Part shown: positions 9,965 to 22,433 of the stretch, in pieces | How positions within the stretch are numbered: position 1 is the stretch's first letter | How the letters are laid out: each line of letters starts with the position of its first letter | The notes under the pieces: generated by a model | What the model was told of the DNA's origin: nothing | What the model saw: the letters and a program-made list of their open reading frames with translations, nothing else | The model's database searches: none | Assembly (NCBI GenBank): GCA_010093515.1 | Contig: MU001685.1 | Location: forward strand, 102,522 to 166,521 | Direction: 5' to 3' | DNA length: 64,000 nucleotides | Origin: Lineolata rhizophorae | Lineage: Eukaryota > Ascomycota > Dothideomycetes > Lineolatales > Lineolataceae | Made by a program: the position numbers and the translations under genes

Positions 9965-12900
9965 GGCTGGGTCTAGGGTTGCCGTTGTAGTTATCCGAGA
10001 AGAGTCAGTGGTACGAAGACCGTTCAACGCACAGAAAATTCGATGCGGGAGCTCGAAAGTAGTGATTGAACGACTTTTACTTGCAACCCTAACTTTTCTT
10101 TGAACTGTTATCGGAGCGATAAGTAGCCTTTACAGGGATCTAGGTATGTCAAAAGTATAGGTCTACTAAGTGTTTAAGACATCAGCAGGCGGCCTAGTAA
10201 CTATAACATGTAGTCAAGGGGATATAGAATTTCTATAATTCCGAGAGCCTGTTAGCACGTTAATAGGGTAGCAACAGCGTACTATCTAAGGACATTTCCG
10301 AATGCCTTTTGAGATACATGCCACGCTTAAAATGATTCCGCCTAAGTAAAACTAAAAGGAGAGTTAACAGATGCTGGGAAATCGTGCGTGCTCGGGGACA
10401 TACTACGTACATCATCAACAATAACTATTTTGAATTTCTAGTCCTTTACGAGGTGGATATCAATTGGCCGTGGCCACGCAGTGACTATCGCATGACCGCT
10501 TGAGGCTATCATCCGCTCACAAACTAGGTTCCTCCATCCAATAGATGTGCGTAGCAGAAGCATGGCAAACAAGCCTATCTAGATCTCCAAGTATGGATTG
10601 GCGTTGTCGCGAGCTGAAGCACACTGGACCTTCTCAAAGTCGGCATAAAGACTGAATGACTTGGAATAGAAATCTTCCAGCTTCTAGCGAGAGATGTACA
10701 CCATTAATGCGAGCGTGTAAAATGGACGAGGGGCTGAAACGGAACTGACAGCGCCGACCGTCGCAATTGTCGAGGCCGAAAGCTGGTGGAGCGTTTGGCG
10801 CTGCTGAAGACACATGTATTCCGTGTGTACTTGAAGTTACCCTGATTCGGTCTGTTCTCACTTGGGTCATCCACATGGGTTGTACGGACGTGTAACCAGC
10901 TCGTCGCTGTAGACGAAGAATGAAGTAGGCATGGTTAGAGCGGAGTGGAGATATATGTGCATTTTAGGACTGTGTTGGTCAGGAGGGTTCTTCTTCTATC
11001 ATAATGAGCGATGATTTCGCGGACAACCTTCTGATCAGCACAGAACGTACCGGAAAGTTATAACCCCGGGAGTACGTTGTCTGTCTGTGCGCGAACTCAT
11101 GCTCTGACCTGGTTTGGTTCAACACAGTAGTGGGGCCTGCTTAGGATTACGGAGACGGGGAGTTGAATATTCAGATAAAGACTGAATTTTTCTAGCAGTA
11201 ACTTCAAGAAGATCAGAAAATTTTTGTCCGAAGCGTTGAGGCAGGTTGTTGGTGCGCATGGCAAACTTAGAATTGCAAGGTCTCGTGTTCTGGAGGGCTG
11301 AGTCGACATCCGAAATGTTTCATTACCACTAAGGACTGCGACGAAGTCTCTAAAGGAAAGCAAGCGTTTCTCCATTAGCAAATACTATGAGTTTTACAAC
11401 TCTTAGCCGCCAGTAGCCGCCAGTCGTGGAGGCACCGCCTCAGCCCCGCCGTCAATTTTAGGTAGGTAGGCATGTAACAGCTTTCGACGCCAAGCACCGG
11501 AGCCATCTAGTACTCGCCGGTTACTTCAACGCTTCCACTATTCACAAGTCGCCGTCGCTCGCCGCACCACCACCCGCCGGCTGTTTTAGCGCGAGGCTGA
11601 TTCCTCCAGCGCGGCCTTACTTTTCTCTGCGTGTCCTCTACCTAGACAAGCTTTCCGCCGCTCGTCCTCCAGGCGCCAGGCGCCAATCTGGCGTTCGCCC
11701 GCGGCAGATTGTTGGTGCAATGACGCCCCGTGGCGCGCCATGGACCCCTTCCTAACGCCCGCCGCTGGCGGAGCAATGTCGCCCCGAATGTAGCGCTGCT
11801 ACAACGGCATCCCGCGCCAACAAGACACGGGTCGCTCGTTTTGACAGTACGGAGGAGAGTACGGAGGGCAGTCGACGCCCTACGCCCTACCGAGGAGGTG
11901 CGCGCGCGAGCAATGTAGTCGGACGGCTGAGTTTTCGCAAATGACTCCGCGCCGGTGGGCGGAACGTTTCGCGGCCGCGGTCCAAACGCTCGCAGCTGAC
12001 GTGCTATCAATAACCCGTCAACCTTGGTTGGTTTAAAGCAAGCGCTGTGAAGCTTTGAGCTGTTGTCTTGGCGTAGTCTGCACCGCGCCCATATTCTGGG
12101 CAGGGGGGCTTAGCATGATCTCGGCACGGAGGATGGCGGTGGACGAAACCAGATGGTTCGCTGAATGTTGTGGTACTGGGTATGTGCAACACGGCGGGAT
12201 GGGACGCTGTATGTAAAATTGGCTTCAGGCGACTTTGGGCTAGACTGGTCTGGTGTGTCACTCCCACGGGCCAATTCGCGAATCGGGACCAGGGCCAACC
12301 CTCCTTTGTTGCCAATGATTTCCACCGTGGGTTGGTCACTAGGATCTCTTCCCGTTGCGACTTTCCCGAAGCTGCGCGAAGGTCTCCCGTTGCCATCGAC
12401 TATTGCAAGCGTGCCTTGGATCACTGGAGCTCCGCGCCAGGTCGAAATGCTGTTGTTTCCCCACCGCATCAGAGCGCGGCGGATGTTGGACCGCCAGGCG
12501 TTTCGAAGCTCGAAGTTCGCTTGCGAGCAGCACGTCGAACGCGGGAATCGGGGTCGCCGTAGCCCCTGTCCTGGCTCGTGTGCACTAGACTGATCTTCAC
12601 TGGTGAACCTCCCCCACGGCAAACGCCCAATTTCCACCGATGCGGCTCTGCTGCTCGGGATCATTATGCTAAGGTAAATCGGTTCGGCGAGAGGGTGCTC
12701 AGGGAGCCAAATTTGGCCAAGCGCTGCCGACCTGCTTGCAAGGGGGTTGCGAGTGGGCATCTAGGTCACTGAACTGTCACAGCAAATCGCCTCCAGCACC
12801 ATCTTGGCGGGGCCTTTGACGAGATCATGTCCGGGGCGGCCAGCCAACAGAGCTCTGCCAATTGTCCGACCCGGCCATGTCCGCACGCGATGCTCTCGAC

Positions 12901-13453
12901 CTCCGCATGCCTTAGGTCCTATGGAGAAGAGGCGCGGTCCAGCCGGTCTAGGTAGATAGACCTTTGTGAATCTTGATTTCGAGCCGAAAAAGAAAATCGT
13001 TCCACGGCGCAGAAACGAGCGCCCGCGTCGTGCGATGCACTGCCACCGCCGCCACGGTGCAGGCACACACGAATGGCGGCCAATGGGTGAATTCTGGTCT
13101 AGCGCCCAGAACGCATGGCGCCGGCTTGGGTAGCGGAGGTGCATGATGCCCTTGTCCCGGTTTGTCGTCTACCATTTCCGCTTTTGGCAGTGCGGCTGGC
13201 TTGTCGACACGGCACCGGTCTCCCATGGACGTCGCACAGTCTCAGGAGATCTCCTCGTGCCCATTATTAAACTGCATCTTTCCCCTCTGCACTCCGTGGT
13301 CTGTTCTCTGGTCAGTATCCGGTATCCTGGTACCGGTCGTTCAGTCTTTTCTACCGACATACCTTTTTCTTCGTACACTTCTCTTTAACCAATCTTCTTT
13401 AAACCTCCTAGTAGTAAGAAGTTGAACGGAACGATCTGTCCACAGACGACATC
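9965..13453. other. 3.5 kb intergenic region
   Basis: I find no convincing gene. From about 9990 to 11400 the DNA turns AT-richer, in sharp contrast to the GC-rich photolyase. Between 11400 and 13200 overlapping frames on both strands reach up to 216 codons (12110-12760, minus), but none shows a recognisable domain or splice-linked partner. The final few hundred bases (CT-rich, 13250-13450) look like the 5' leader of the MARVEL-like gene. Confidence 0.5.
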
Positions 13454-14495
13454 ATGAGGGCCCACGTCGTGAATGCCCCTATGTGGGTCTACGTTTTCAA
13501 GTGCCTGCAGCTTGCAATTGCAGTGGCAGTCCTGGCAACATCTGCCTACGCTATTTCAGCAGTTGCTTACAATGTTCAAATCCTGGCACTCTTCACTGTA
13601 AGTCAATCAGTAACCTAATGTGAGTGTAGCAAGCAGATTTAACTCTCCTAAATAGGCCCTCGCAACCATGATCATCACCATCTACTACTTGGTTACTTTC
13701 AAGGGCGCCCCCAAGGCTTACAACATGTGGGCCGTCCTCGCCCTCGAGGTTTTCGCTATCATCTTCTGGCTTGTTTCCATGGCGACTCTAGCCTATCTTG
13801 CCGCGGCCCTCACCCTGTCCGGCGCCGACTATGATGATGACTATTACCTCTACAACGACGACTACTACTACTCGGCCCGGAGCCTGATGTCTCGCGCGGC
13901 GAAGCATTTCTCCAAGCGCCAGTACTACTACTACACGTACTACACGATCAATCTTACGGCGTACCGCAACGTGACGGCCGTGGGCGCCGCTCTCTGCGCG
14001 TTGAACCTGTACGTCTCCCGGTCACCTTGCTCACTCACCGCCCGCCGCGACTAACTCTTCCTCTCGTCCAGCGTCTTCTTCGTCGTGACCCTCATCGGCT
14101 TCAGCATCTTCCTGCACCGCCATCGCAAGGCTGGCCTCCCACAGAACCCGTACAACAGTTCCTCCTCGCCCAACGACGGCGTCGCCACCACCACCCAGAC
14201 CGTGACGCCGCAGAAGATGGAAGCCGCCAGCACGGCACCCCAGTACCACCAGCTGCCAGCGCAGCAGCAGCAGCCGATGGCCCCCCCGCAGCCCGCCACG
14301 TCCCCCAGTTCGGCCTCCATGTACGGCCAGCCTCAGCAGCAGCAGCAGCAGCCGTACCCGCCGCCGTCGGCGTCGCCCGCGCCCCTGTACCCGGCGCAGC
14401 AGAGCCAGTTCCCGCAGGTGGCGACGCCGCCGCCGCCGCAGCCGCAGCCCATGGCGCCGCAGCCCGTCTATCAGCAGGGGTACGTGCAGCAGTGA
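13454..14495 (+). CDS. MARVEL-like four-helix membrane protein with Q/P-rich tail
   Basis: Three exons (13454-13597, 13656-14008, 14072-14495) give about 306 residues. Four hydrophobic segments are visible: around residues 10-32 (VFKCLQLAIAVAVLATSAYA), 46-62 (TALATMIITIYYLVTF), 72-100 (LALEVFAIIFWLVSMATLAYL) and 158-185 (ALCALNLVFFVVTLIGFSIF). The spacing and short loops are those of fungal MARVEL-domain proteins of unknown function. The loop between helices 3 and 4 is unusually rich in Asp and Tyr (DYDDDYYLYNDDYYY, then RQYYYYTYY). The cytoplasmic tail from about residue 190 is low-complexity Gln/Pro/Ser with two CAG-rich tracts. Membrane organisation is an inference from the family; no specific role can be read. 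The ATG chosen lies just before the first helix. Confidence 0.8.
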
Positions 14496-16198
14496 GTCAG
14501 GTAACGCTGTAAAGGCGAAAGGATAGCGTGACCTTTTTGTAGAGCTTTTCTCGTCTCGGTGTTCTCTTGTTTAGTGGAATCCTCGTGGTGTCCGTGGGAA
14601 TTTGGTTCGCCGGATGGTGCGCGGAGCGTGGTGCCGTAGGGATTGCGAGCTTTTCTCTCGCTTTTGAACGCGGCGATGGAAGGTGTTTGTTTCGCCTGGG
14701 GACGACTGGCTGGGTAGCGGATAGGGGCGATATGGAATCTCGAAGTCGTGGATGTCACATGTGAAAATTGCGATAATCATATACCCACATTGTTCAAAGT
14801 CACATTAATTCCGAACCTATTCTCCTGTTCGCAGGTAAAGTGAAGACCAGGGCGTGTCCGCGTCCGGATGACGCTCCGGCAAATCCCTACGTCGATCCAG
14901 TGGTCCGGATCCTCCCACGGGACCGTGCCCTGGTCGGCTTACTGAGAACCTTTCTTCGACTTCATTTGATGCTCTGCTGTCTGTAATCGATTCCTAAATG
15001 GCCTGTATCGCCTTCTCTGTGGAGCACATCGTATCACACGATCACGTTCCGGCGGGCGATCGTAATCGTCGCATTTGGCGCAGGAGATCAGCGGACCCTC
15101 TCCAATTTCCTAGAGCCTTTCAGGAGTTTTTTGTTAATGTAGCCCCTCAAAAGCTTCCAGACCTGTACCAAAAGAAAACGAGCTTAACAAATTCCAGGGG
15201 CACCCAATGGTCACATGGTGTCCTCCACCACTCGTACAGTTTAAACAGCTGCTATTTTAAAAGGCCAAGCAAAATAGCCCTTGTCTGGCCCGGCCGCTCG
15301 GGCGGCTTGGCAAGGTTTTCCCGCAACAAGCAGCAACATTAGCGAAATGCCCGGGGCCTAGACGCGGCTGTCCCGCATGCTACATATCATTTTTAGCTAC
15401 AAGTCAACCGTGTGGAATAGCCAACCTCTCGATTGCCTAAATTTCGGCTATCGCTTTCCTCGCACTCATCTCCTTATACAGACTTAACAAGGTTCTCGCG
15501 CCTATTGTTGGGCGCTACGCGCCTTGGCAACTTTTTGACTTTTGCTTTCCCGTCTCTGCTTTTGCGCAGTCGGATAGAGGAAGGATTCTTGTTATTTCTT
15601 TTTTGCATCCTGCGTTTAATTGCCTCGTTCACTAAAACATCCTGGCTCTTTTTGCGCCATGGGCGATTCGAGAACGCCCCGCCGTTCTCGCGGCTTGGTC
15701 CATCGTTATCAACGACCTTTTGCATCCGTCGCGTTGTCTCGTGCGGCTTGGCCACTGCACCCATTCGCTGCAGTTCCTACTCGCACGTTGACTTTGCCAT
15801 CTATCTGCACGAATGTCTATGCCCCGCGGTCGTACGATCCGGCGCCGTTGAACCTATAACGGACGCCGAGCGGTCTTCGCGCCGCGCTAGCTGGCCCGCC
15901 CGCTCTCCTATCGCCTCGTACTCGCCCAATCCCTGCAAACCCCCCAGTACTGTGTTGTTAGGCAATGGTCGAATAGTAGAGATCGTCCGAACCAGGTTTC
16001 GAGTCGATATGCACGGGATCTATACGATTCGCGGTTGATTAGCAAGGGCCGCGGAGATGCAGTTGGATTAACTGCTTGGGTTCCTAGCAGCTACTTAGAT
16101 ACGCGGCCCAAAGCCGCGAGGAGGAGTGTTAAGACACGGACCGTGCCACTTTCCCTGTCATTGTTGGTGGCGTCTTTGGGTTTGCAACGACGGTGACC
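14496..16198. other. Intergenic region with no supported gene
   Basis: A frame of 201 codons at 15433-16038 (plus) lacks any family signature and has a composition typical of non-coding CT-rich leader DNA. I treat the stretch as the 3' flank of the MARVEL-like gene and the promoter and leader of the membrane protein that starts at 16199. TTGTTGGGCG/GCGCTACGCGCC near 15507-15530 is a small inverted motif. Confidence 0.45.
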
Positions 16199-19123
16199 AT
16201 GGTCGGACTCGACGATATCACCGTAGGCCATGTCTCTGGCATGATAGCTGCCGCCATTTATGTCGGTGAGTAAAGGCTTAGTACCGGCCGCCAATTGCAG
16301 TCTCACTAGACTAACTTATATTCCCCCGATTCAGTGCAGCTATTTATCCCGTTTGCTTTGCCGGTGATACTCATCGGGTTGCTACGCGAGAAGCAAAAGT
16401 CCATAACTACTACTGCAGTGACTTGGTAGGATTGACCAGCGCGCACGCAGCATCTCCTCTAACAAGCTGACTGATGCTTTACTGGTAGGTCTGTGGTCGG
16501 ACGCTTCCTTCACAACTCGTACTGGCCTACGGTTCTGTTCACGGACTCGGCAGCCTCTAGCGGGGTCAGTCTTCGTGTCCAGGTGGTAACATGGGGCTCA
16601 GTATTGTGCACTGTGCTTTTGGGTGTTGCTGCAGTCGTGACACCTCTGGGTTTGTACGAGGGCATCAGCCCCTCGGATGAACAGACGGTTGAACAGTTTC
16701 ACTATGTGAGGGACGTTGGTCCGTTTGGTCAGGGCACTCCGCCGAGAGGAGACATCCCGTGGAGCCGCATCTGCGGCGGATTCTCCCCGTATCCATGCCC
16801 GCATTCAAACAGCAATATGACATTTTTTAGCAACGACACCGGGGATTTTGTCCATGTCGAATACTTTGACAGCCGGATCCCTGACAACGTCACCAGCCTC
16901 TTCCAGAGTGGCCTCAGGGCCTTCAGCAGATCCGTGTCGAGCATCTTCGATATCCAATGGCGGTCTTACACATTTACTGCAACTGACGATCGGGAGAGCG
17001 GCATCGTGATTGACAATGGCACCTCGTACCCTGTGGGATCGTATCTACAGATCGACAGTCTCGTTTTGAACGAGGGTGTTCAACTAGTTGAGGGTCTCAT
17101 TGTGGACATGCGAGATGGTGGTATAGGATTCCGGAACCACAGCGCGCCTCCCGCAAGCGAGCTGGGCAGCAGCTGGAGCGAAGATATCCTCTTCATTGAA
17201 CCAGAAAGCGTCTGCGTCGACACGAACCTGACTCTGGATTTTGAAATTCCTGCGGGTCTTAGCCAACTGACATCAAGCAGTCAGTTCGCAAACTTAGTGC
17301 TGACGGACCGCGGTGGCTTTAGCAACCTTGTTCAAGAGTATCCCCAGTCCGACATTCAGAACGACTCGCAAAATAACCCACAGCTGTGGTTTCGCGCATA
17401 CAAGGCAGCCTGGATAAACAATGCATGGAGCATGTTCTTCATGAACGTGACGAACGCGGCCGATCCGGATGACCCAGAATCGAGGGCATTTGAGTACCTA
17501 GACTCAGAAGTGGGAAAGAGGTTCCCCCTCATGTGGCCTAACTCGACAACTGCGCCTTTGATTATTCGGCCGAATATGTTGCAAATCTCGTCGCTCTTCG
17601 GGTCATATTTGGATGGAACCGATTTAGGGACCCCAAGTAGCGACGACTCCTTGTTTAACTTCACCTCGGACTTGAACATCAGCACGCCAGCTACGCCGCC
17701 TCTCTACGAGAACCCTAATGAAGTCGGTATTAGCAATTTTAGCTCCGCTGGTACGTGCGCCTATCTTCCTCACTTTCTGCTTTGCGGCCAGTGCTAATGG
17801 AGCCTGCAAGGCCTGCTTTGTGAGGGCGTCGGCGGACAGGATTACGCGAACATCACAAATTTTGCAGCATCGTGTGGGATGATGTTTGGTGCGCCTCGGC
17901 GGCAGGATGGTGATGACCGTCTCATCTTCGAGCCAGGCACAAACTGGACAATCCCCATATACACGTGCATTACCACAACCAAGGCTCTCGTTAAGTCGGT
18001 TACGTTTCGCTTTAACGGCACAGATGATCTTTCAGGGCTCTCTGTCACGAACGTCACAAATAAAGTCTACCCAGACGAGGACTCTAAACCACTCTGGGCC
18101 GTCGAATACACCGAAAGCCCAATATCAGACGTCTCTCCGATTTGGGGTCTCGTCTCCGCAGAGGACGTAGAAGGTGTCGCAAACATATCGACGCTGCGCA
18201 AAGAGTCGCTCTACCTTCCAGGCTACTCCGGGTTGTCTTCGGGCCCATCTCAGCACGGCTACCAGAACCTACCTGGCGTGGACTTCCATGTGCAAGCACT
18301 TGCAGCTGCATACACTGTGTACACGACCCCAGGCATTGGCCTAACCGACTACTCAGGCCAGATAAGCCTGGCCTTGTTTCGCATGTGGCAGGACCTGTCG
18401 AGATCGCCCTCTAAAGCTGCCCTCATCCTCAACCGCATCTGGACCGACATCGCGACCAACGCCGTCGTCGGCACGCGCGGCATGACCAGCCCGGGCTCCT
18501 CAAGCAACGCTGATGCGCTCGCGCTGTCCGACGACACGTCGCAGAGCACGAGCACCAGCGACGGTACCGCCGCCGCCGCCCTTCCCGTCACCACCTACCG
18601 CCGCCGCATCATGTACCGCTACGCGTACGGGGTCCCAGCCTTCATCCTCCTCTTCATCACGCTCGCCGTGCTCGTCCTGACGGCCGTCTCGCTCGTCTTC
18701 ACTCGTGCCGGCCCCGGCAAGATGCGCAAGTATCTCAACGAGACCTCCGCAGGGCGCTTGCTCACGGCCGGTCTGCTCGACGACCCCCTCGCCGCCAAGG
18801 ACCGGCTTCGCTCGGGCAAAGACTGGATCGCGGCCGTCGGCAGGACGCCCGTCACACTGGGCAATGGCGCAAAGGGCGCGGCGGTACCCGCAACATTTGA
18901 CGGCGCGGCAGGCGCATCGCCACAGAACGGCTTGACAAGGCAGGAGCTCGAGAATGACCCGTTTCTTATGAGTAATGAGGGAGCGTCGGGCCTACCAGTG
19001 TCGCCTGGTCTGCAGACGTCCCCGAGGCCAAGCCCAGGACCGATGACTATGGCAGCGAATGAGGGGTTTAGTGGGCAAGGTGTGGGGTTCGCGGGTGGGC
19101 AGGGGGCTGTATATTATAGATAA
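16199..19123 (+). CDS. Large N-glycosylated fungal membrane protein, function unknown
   Basis: Four exons (16199-16265, 16335-16425, 16489-17750, 17811-19123) join in consistent phase to about 910 residues. Hydrophobic segments lie near residues 15-40 (IAAAIYVVQLFIPFALPVIL) and 75-100 (VTWGSVLCTVLLGVAAVV). A long polar domain of roughly 650 residues follows with at least seventeen Asn-X-Ser/Thr sequons (NMT, NDT, NVT, NGT, NHS, NLT and others). A strong third helix follows near 770-795 (VPAFILLFITLAVLVLTAVSLVF), then a cytoplasmic tail of about 110 residues. The arrangement is that of a cell-surface or secretory-pathway protein with a lumenal or extracellular glycosylated domain. I do not recognise a named domain; similar proteins occur as uncharacterised genes in filamentous fungi. 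The start at 16199 is the only ATG giving phase agreement with exon 2. Confidence 0.82.
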
Positions 19124-19708
19124 CAGCCGTAGGCAGTTCTAATAAATGTCATGTACTTTGCATTATTTAAGTGAACAAATCGCTCAGTAGAAATGCGGGA
19201 GGCTGAAGCACACGATCTCATGCAGCCGGCAGAATTTCGTACTATAACCAAGTACTCCATATGGTAGTTTCCGTAAACTGTTTCCTTGTACCCACAACTG
19301 CTGAACTCCTTAAGGGCCTAAGGCAAACCCCGCATACGCCGCATGCCAGTCTCTCGTCGGCATTCAGCGTTTGGACGCTGAAGCACTGTCTACTATTCAT
19401 CCATAAACAGCGCAACTCTTAATTCCCGCGCGGAGGGCGTTCCACAACATTGGCCGAATCCCTGATATGCCGGCGGTAGATGCAACGATATCAACAGCCA
19501 CAATATGATTGGTCCATTGGGTGAGGTGGCGCTCAGGAGCAGCTGGAACCACATCGAAAAGGCTGCGAGGCTGAAGTTCTGGGGTCAAATCTCGTCCCCG
19601 TACGTCCAGGTTCAATCGATCCCTTTCCTTTACCACTCGTCATGACGGACCCAAAGTCGAGAGACTATTCTTTCGCTGCATCTCGGAGTTGAAATTTGAT
19701 CTCGTTCT
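19124..19708. other. Intergenic region
   Basis: Only short frames. The left part should be the 3' untranslated region of the upstream membrane-protein gene. Nothing else is recognised. Confidence 0.5.
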
Positions 19709-21650
19709 TTGCGAACCGATTCTTTCTATACTCCCCCCTTCTCCCCCCTTAGCAGAACGGTAGAACCGTTGTCAATTGTCGGTACCATTGCTGGCTTTGT
19801 ATCGCTCGCAGACAACATCTTCCGGAGAGTCTTCCAGTATACCAAGGTCATCAAAGGAACGAAAAGGAGGTTGAGGAGCCAGACGGGGAAATCCCACCTT
19901 ATGTTTTGCTCCATACAAAGACTGAGTTGTGCAAGCCTGGTGTAGTACGCTTCGATGATAGTGAGTCCGAAGAGAACGAAATTCAAGAGTGTCGCTCTAT
20001 CGAGAGCGATGCTGAGCAGCTTCACTCTTCAGATATTCTCAGGCTTCCTCGTAGTACTAGATGCTGGAGACCTTGCTCCCGGCGATACCGCCTTACGCGA
20101 AGGGCACGCCGTCGTTGCTAGAAAACTCGGACTGGCCACAACGGTTGACGAAGCGAACGATAACGGCCGACAGGTGCAACCTATATCCGCAAATGGATTA
20201 CTTAAATTTCTCGAATACTCAATTCAACTGGGAAATGTTCGATCTTGCTGTAAAATTGTCGAACGGGGCGTACGCCTAGATGCAACCTTGCTGCATTGCG
20301 GTGTCTGCTCTGCTTTGATTTTTGCCTTGTGCCAAAAGCAAACTGCAATCGCCAAATTTCTCTTGGGAAATAGCGTCTCGACTGCGGGTTCGACTCGTAA
20401 ATCATTTGGTCCACTTACGTTTGGTAGTGGAGCTGTGCATGCCGCGCTAGCATACCTAGAAGGAAGTGAACTACTGAAGGCGCTCTTGAGTCAGTGCTTC
20501 AAAACCGAACACCACCGGTAATTGGACGATTTGAATCCATTGCACTTCGCTGTATTGAAAGATAATGTCGATGGTCTCCATCTTATATTCGAACACATCG
20601 AAGATAACTTAAAATCCCATTCGCGAGCACCCATGTAAATTGAAGGAAAGTGATTTGCATGAAGCTCATAGATAATGCAGAAGGTACATCGCTACAGAAC
20701 GCTACCTTGCTCGACGAGTTATGAGCCGACATGCAATTTCTCCACGACAAGACCAGACACGTCAAAATACCTGCAGCGCTTTATATCACGGCTTACATGG
20801 TATTATTCAATGCAATCGAGGTTTTGCTTGAAAATGTGCAGGAATCGACCCTCTGAATACCTTCTATGAAACACCTCTGCATTTGGTTGCATTGTGAGGA
20901 GGCTAAAAGTCAGTATCTATTCTGCTAACGCACGGTGCAAATCCGAATGCAAGGCGTAATGGACCTGTGACATGAATAATAACAGCTTGCAAACATGGAT
21001 ACTTGGACATTATCGATACTCTGCTGGGGTACGGAGCGGATCTCTTTGTGGTTGGCAACTGCACAAAGGTCTTTTACATTACGCTTCAAGGAGCAATAGT
21101 GCTTTCACGCTCTTCCACCTGTTGAGCGCTGGATGCGAACCGCTTCAACCGGACACTTCTGGATGCTCACCAAAGCGGTACGGACTTACAAGTATAGCTA
21201 CGTCCACGTCCATTCTGAACCCTGGATTGAACTTGACGTCAGCCTGCATTCCTACGGACAGAAAGCCCGGCATCTCATATTTCATCGCTGCTGGAACGCT
21301 AGAAAAACTATTCCGACGGCTACCATGAGAGGCCGCATGAGAACTTGCCAGTTTTGCGCTCGCCACATACTATTCTCCGTCATGCGGCGCTGCTCAACTG
21401 AGTGATTCTGTCCTTCATATGCAGATTCTGTTGAAAGCGGGCGCGGATCTGGAGCACGAAGGGTCCATCTACGGCACTGCTTTCATGACAGCATGCTTCC
21501 ACAGGTCGGCTGGAATCGGTCAAATTCCTAGTACGTCACGGAGCCAGGGTCATGTACAACAAGGACAACGAGTGCATCAATGCAGTAAAGGCTGCCCGGC
21601 ATTCCCTAAGGGTGTCGGATGACACCTCGTCGGGGGAAACATCGAACAAC
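19709..21650 (+). pseudogene. Decayed STAND/ankyrin-repeat gene
   Basis: Near 19757-19870 the plus strand encodes EPLSIVGTIAGFVSLADNIF and FRRVFQYTKVIKGTK, which resembles the N-terminal helical domain that opens many fungal STAND and ankyrin proteins linked to heterokaryon incompatibility. Ankyrin-type fragments follow in different frames: an LLHCGVCSALIFALCQK piece near 20287, NPLHFAVLKDNVDGLHLIF near 20535, LTHGANPNAR near 20930, and QILLKAGADLEHEGSIYGTA near 21421 continued in another frame by VKFLVRHGARV near 21520. Stops and frame changes separate every fragment and no set of introns repairs them. I call it a pseudogene rather than a functional receptor. How much of the middle is homologous is uncertain. 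Confidence 0.7.
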
Positions 21651-22433
21651 CGAAGAGCGAGAGCCGGCTAATTGCTAGAGGCGAGAAGGAAGTGAAAACC
21701 CAGTCGGGTGTCAGAAAACTCGGGGTTCCACTAACCGGACGGTACTGGAGGAAAAAGAAAAATCAGTCGCTTTGGGAGTATTCGATGAATGAACTTTAGA
21801 ATCTTTCTATTGGTTGAAGGGAGCGATGGTTTGAAACCTAGGCTGTTGGCTAGCCGTAGGCTGTTTTGGATGCTTCGCTTTCAAGCTAACGGAGGGGCGT
21901 TTGGGTGGGCCGCGCAATTACAGGCATTTTTTTAATGGGCGGGTCCTTCCACCATAGGCGTTTCATGTTTAGTGGATGTGTTGCCTGATAAAAGCTTCGT
22001 AGTGCATTGGGCAGGCTTACGCACATCCAGTCATCCTGAGAATGATGCGAAAGGTCCACTCTAGTAATAGCACTTTGATGACGTCGATTAGCAACAAGCA
22101 CAATCGTCTCTTTGCAATATCGAAGCACCACAAAACTGATATCAAACATATATACAGCCGAATAATAATGTGAAGCAAGAAAAGGAAAGTGACGAAAATC
22201 GAGCGAATCACGAGAGAAGGCAGATATCTACATGAAGTAAAGATTACCGACAATGCTTCGGCCAACACCAAAAGAGTATGAAATAAAAGGGACTAGTCGG
22301 CGCAAGCTCTAAAGGAGAGAATCGTGCAAAAGCGTCTAGGCGCCAGGTTGCGCCTGCTTGCTATCCCCGTATACCACCCGTATCCCATCCCTTAGACCCT
22401 AGAGTTTTCCGGCCGACGCCAGCGACCCAAAAT
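21651..22433. other. Intergenic region, AT-richer
   Basis: No supported gene; short frames only. The right end is the 3' flank of the ferric reductase gene on the minus strand. Confidence 0.5.

Noticed and set aside
12110-12760. 216-codon minus-strand frame
   Set aside because: Three other frames overlap it with similar length, and no family or splice signals support it.
15433-16038. 201-codon frame on the plus strand
   Set aside because: No motif, CT-rich leader-like composition, and it ends before the membrane protein gene without a plausible splice link.
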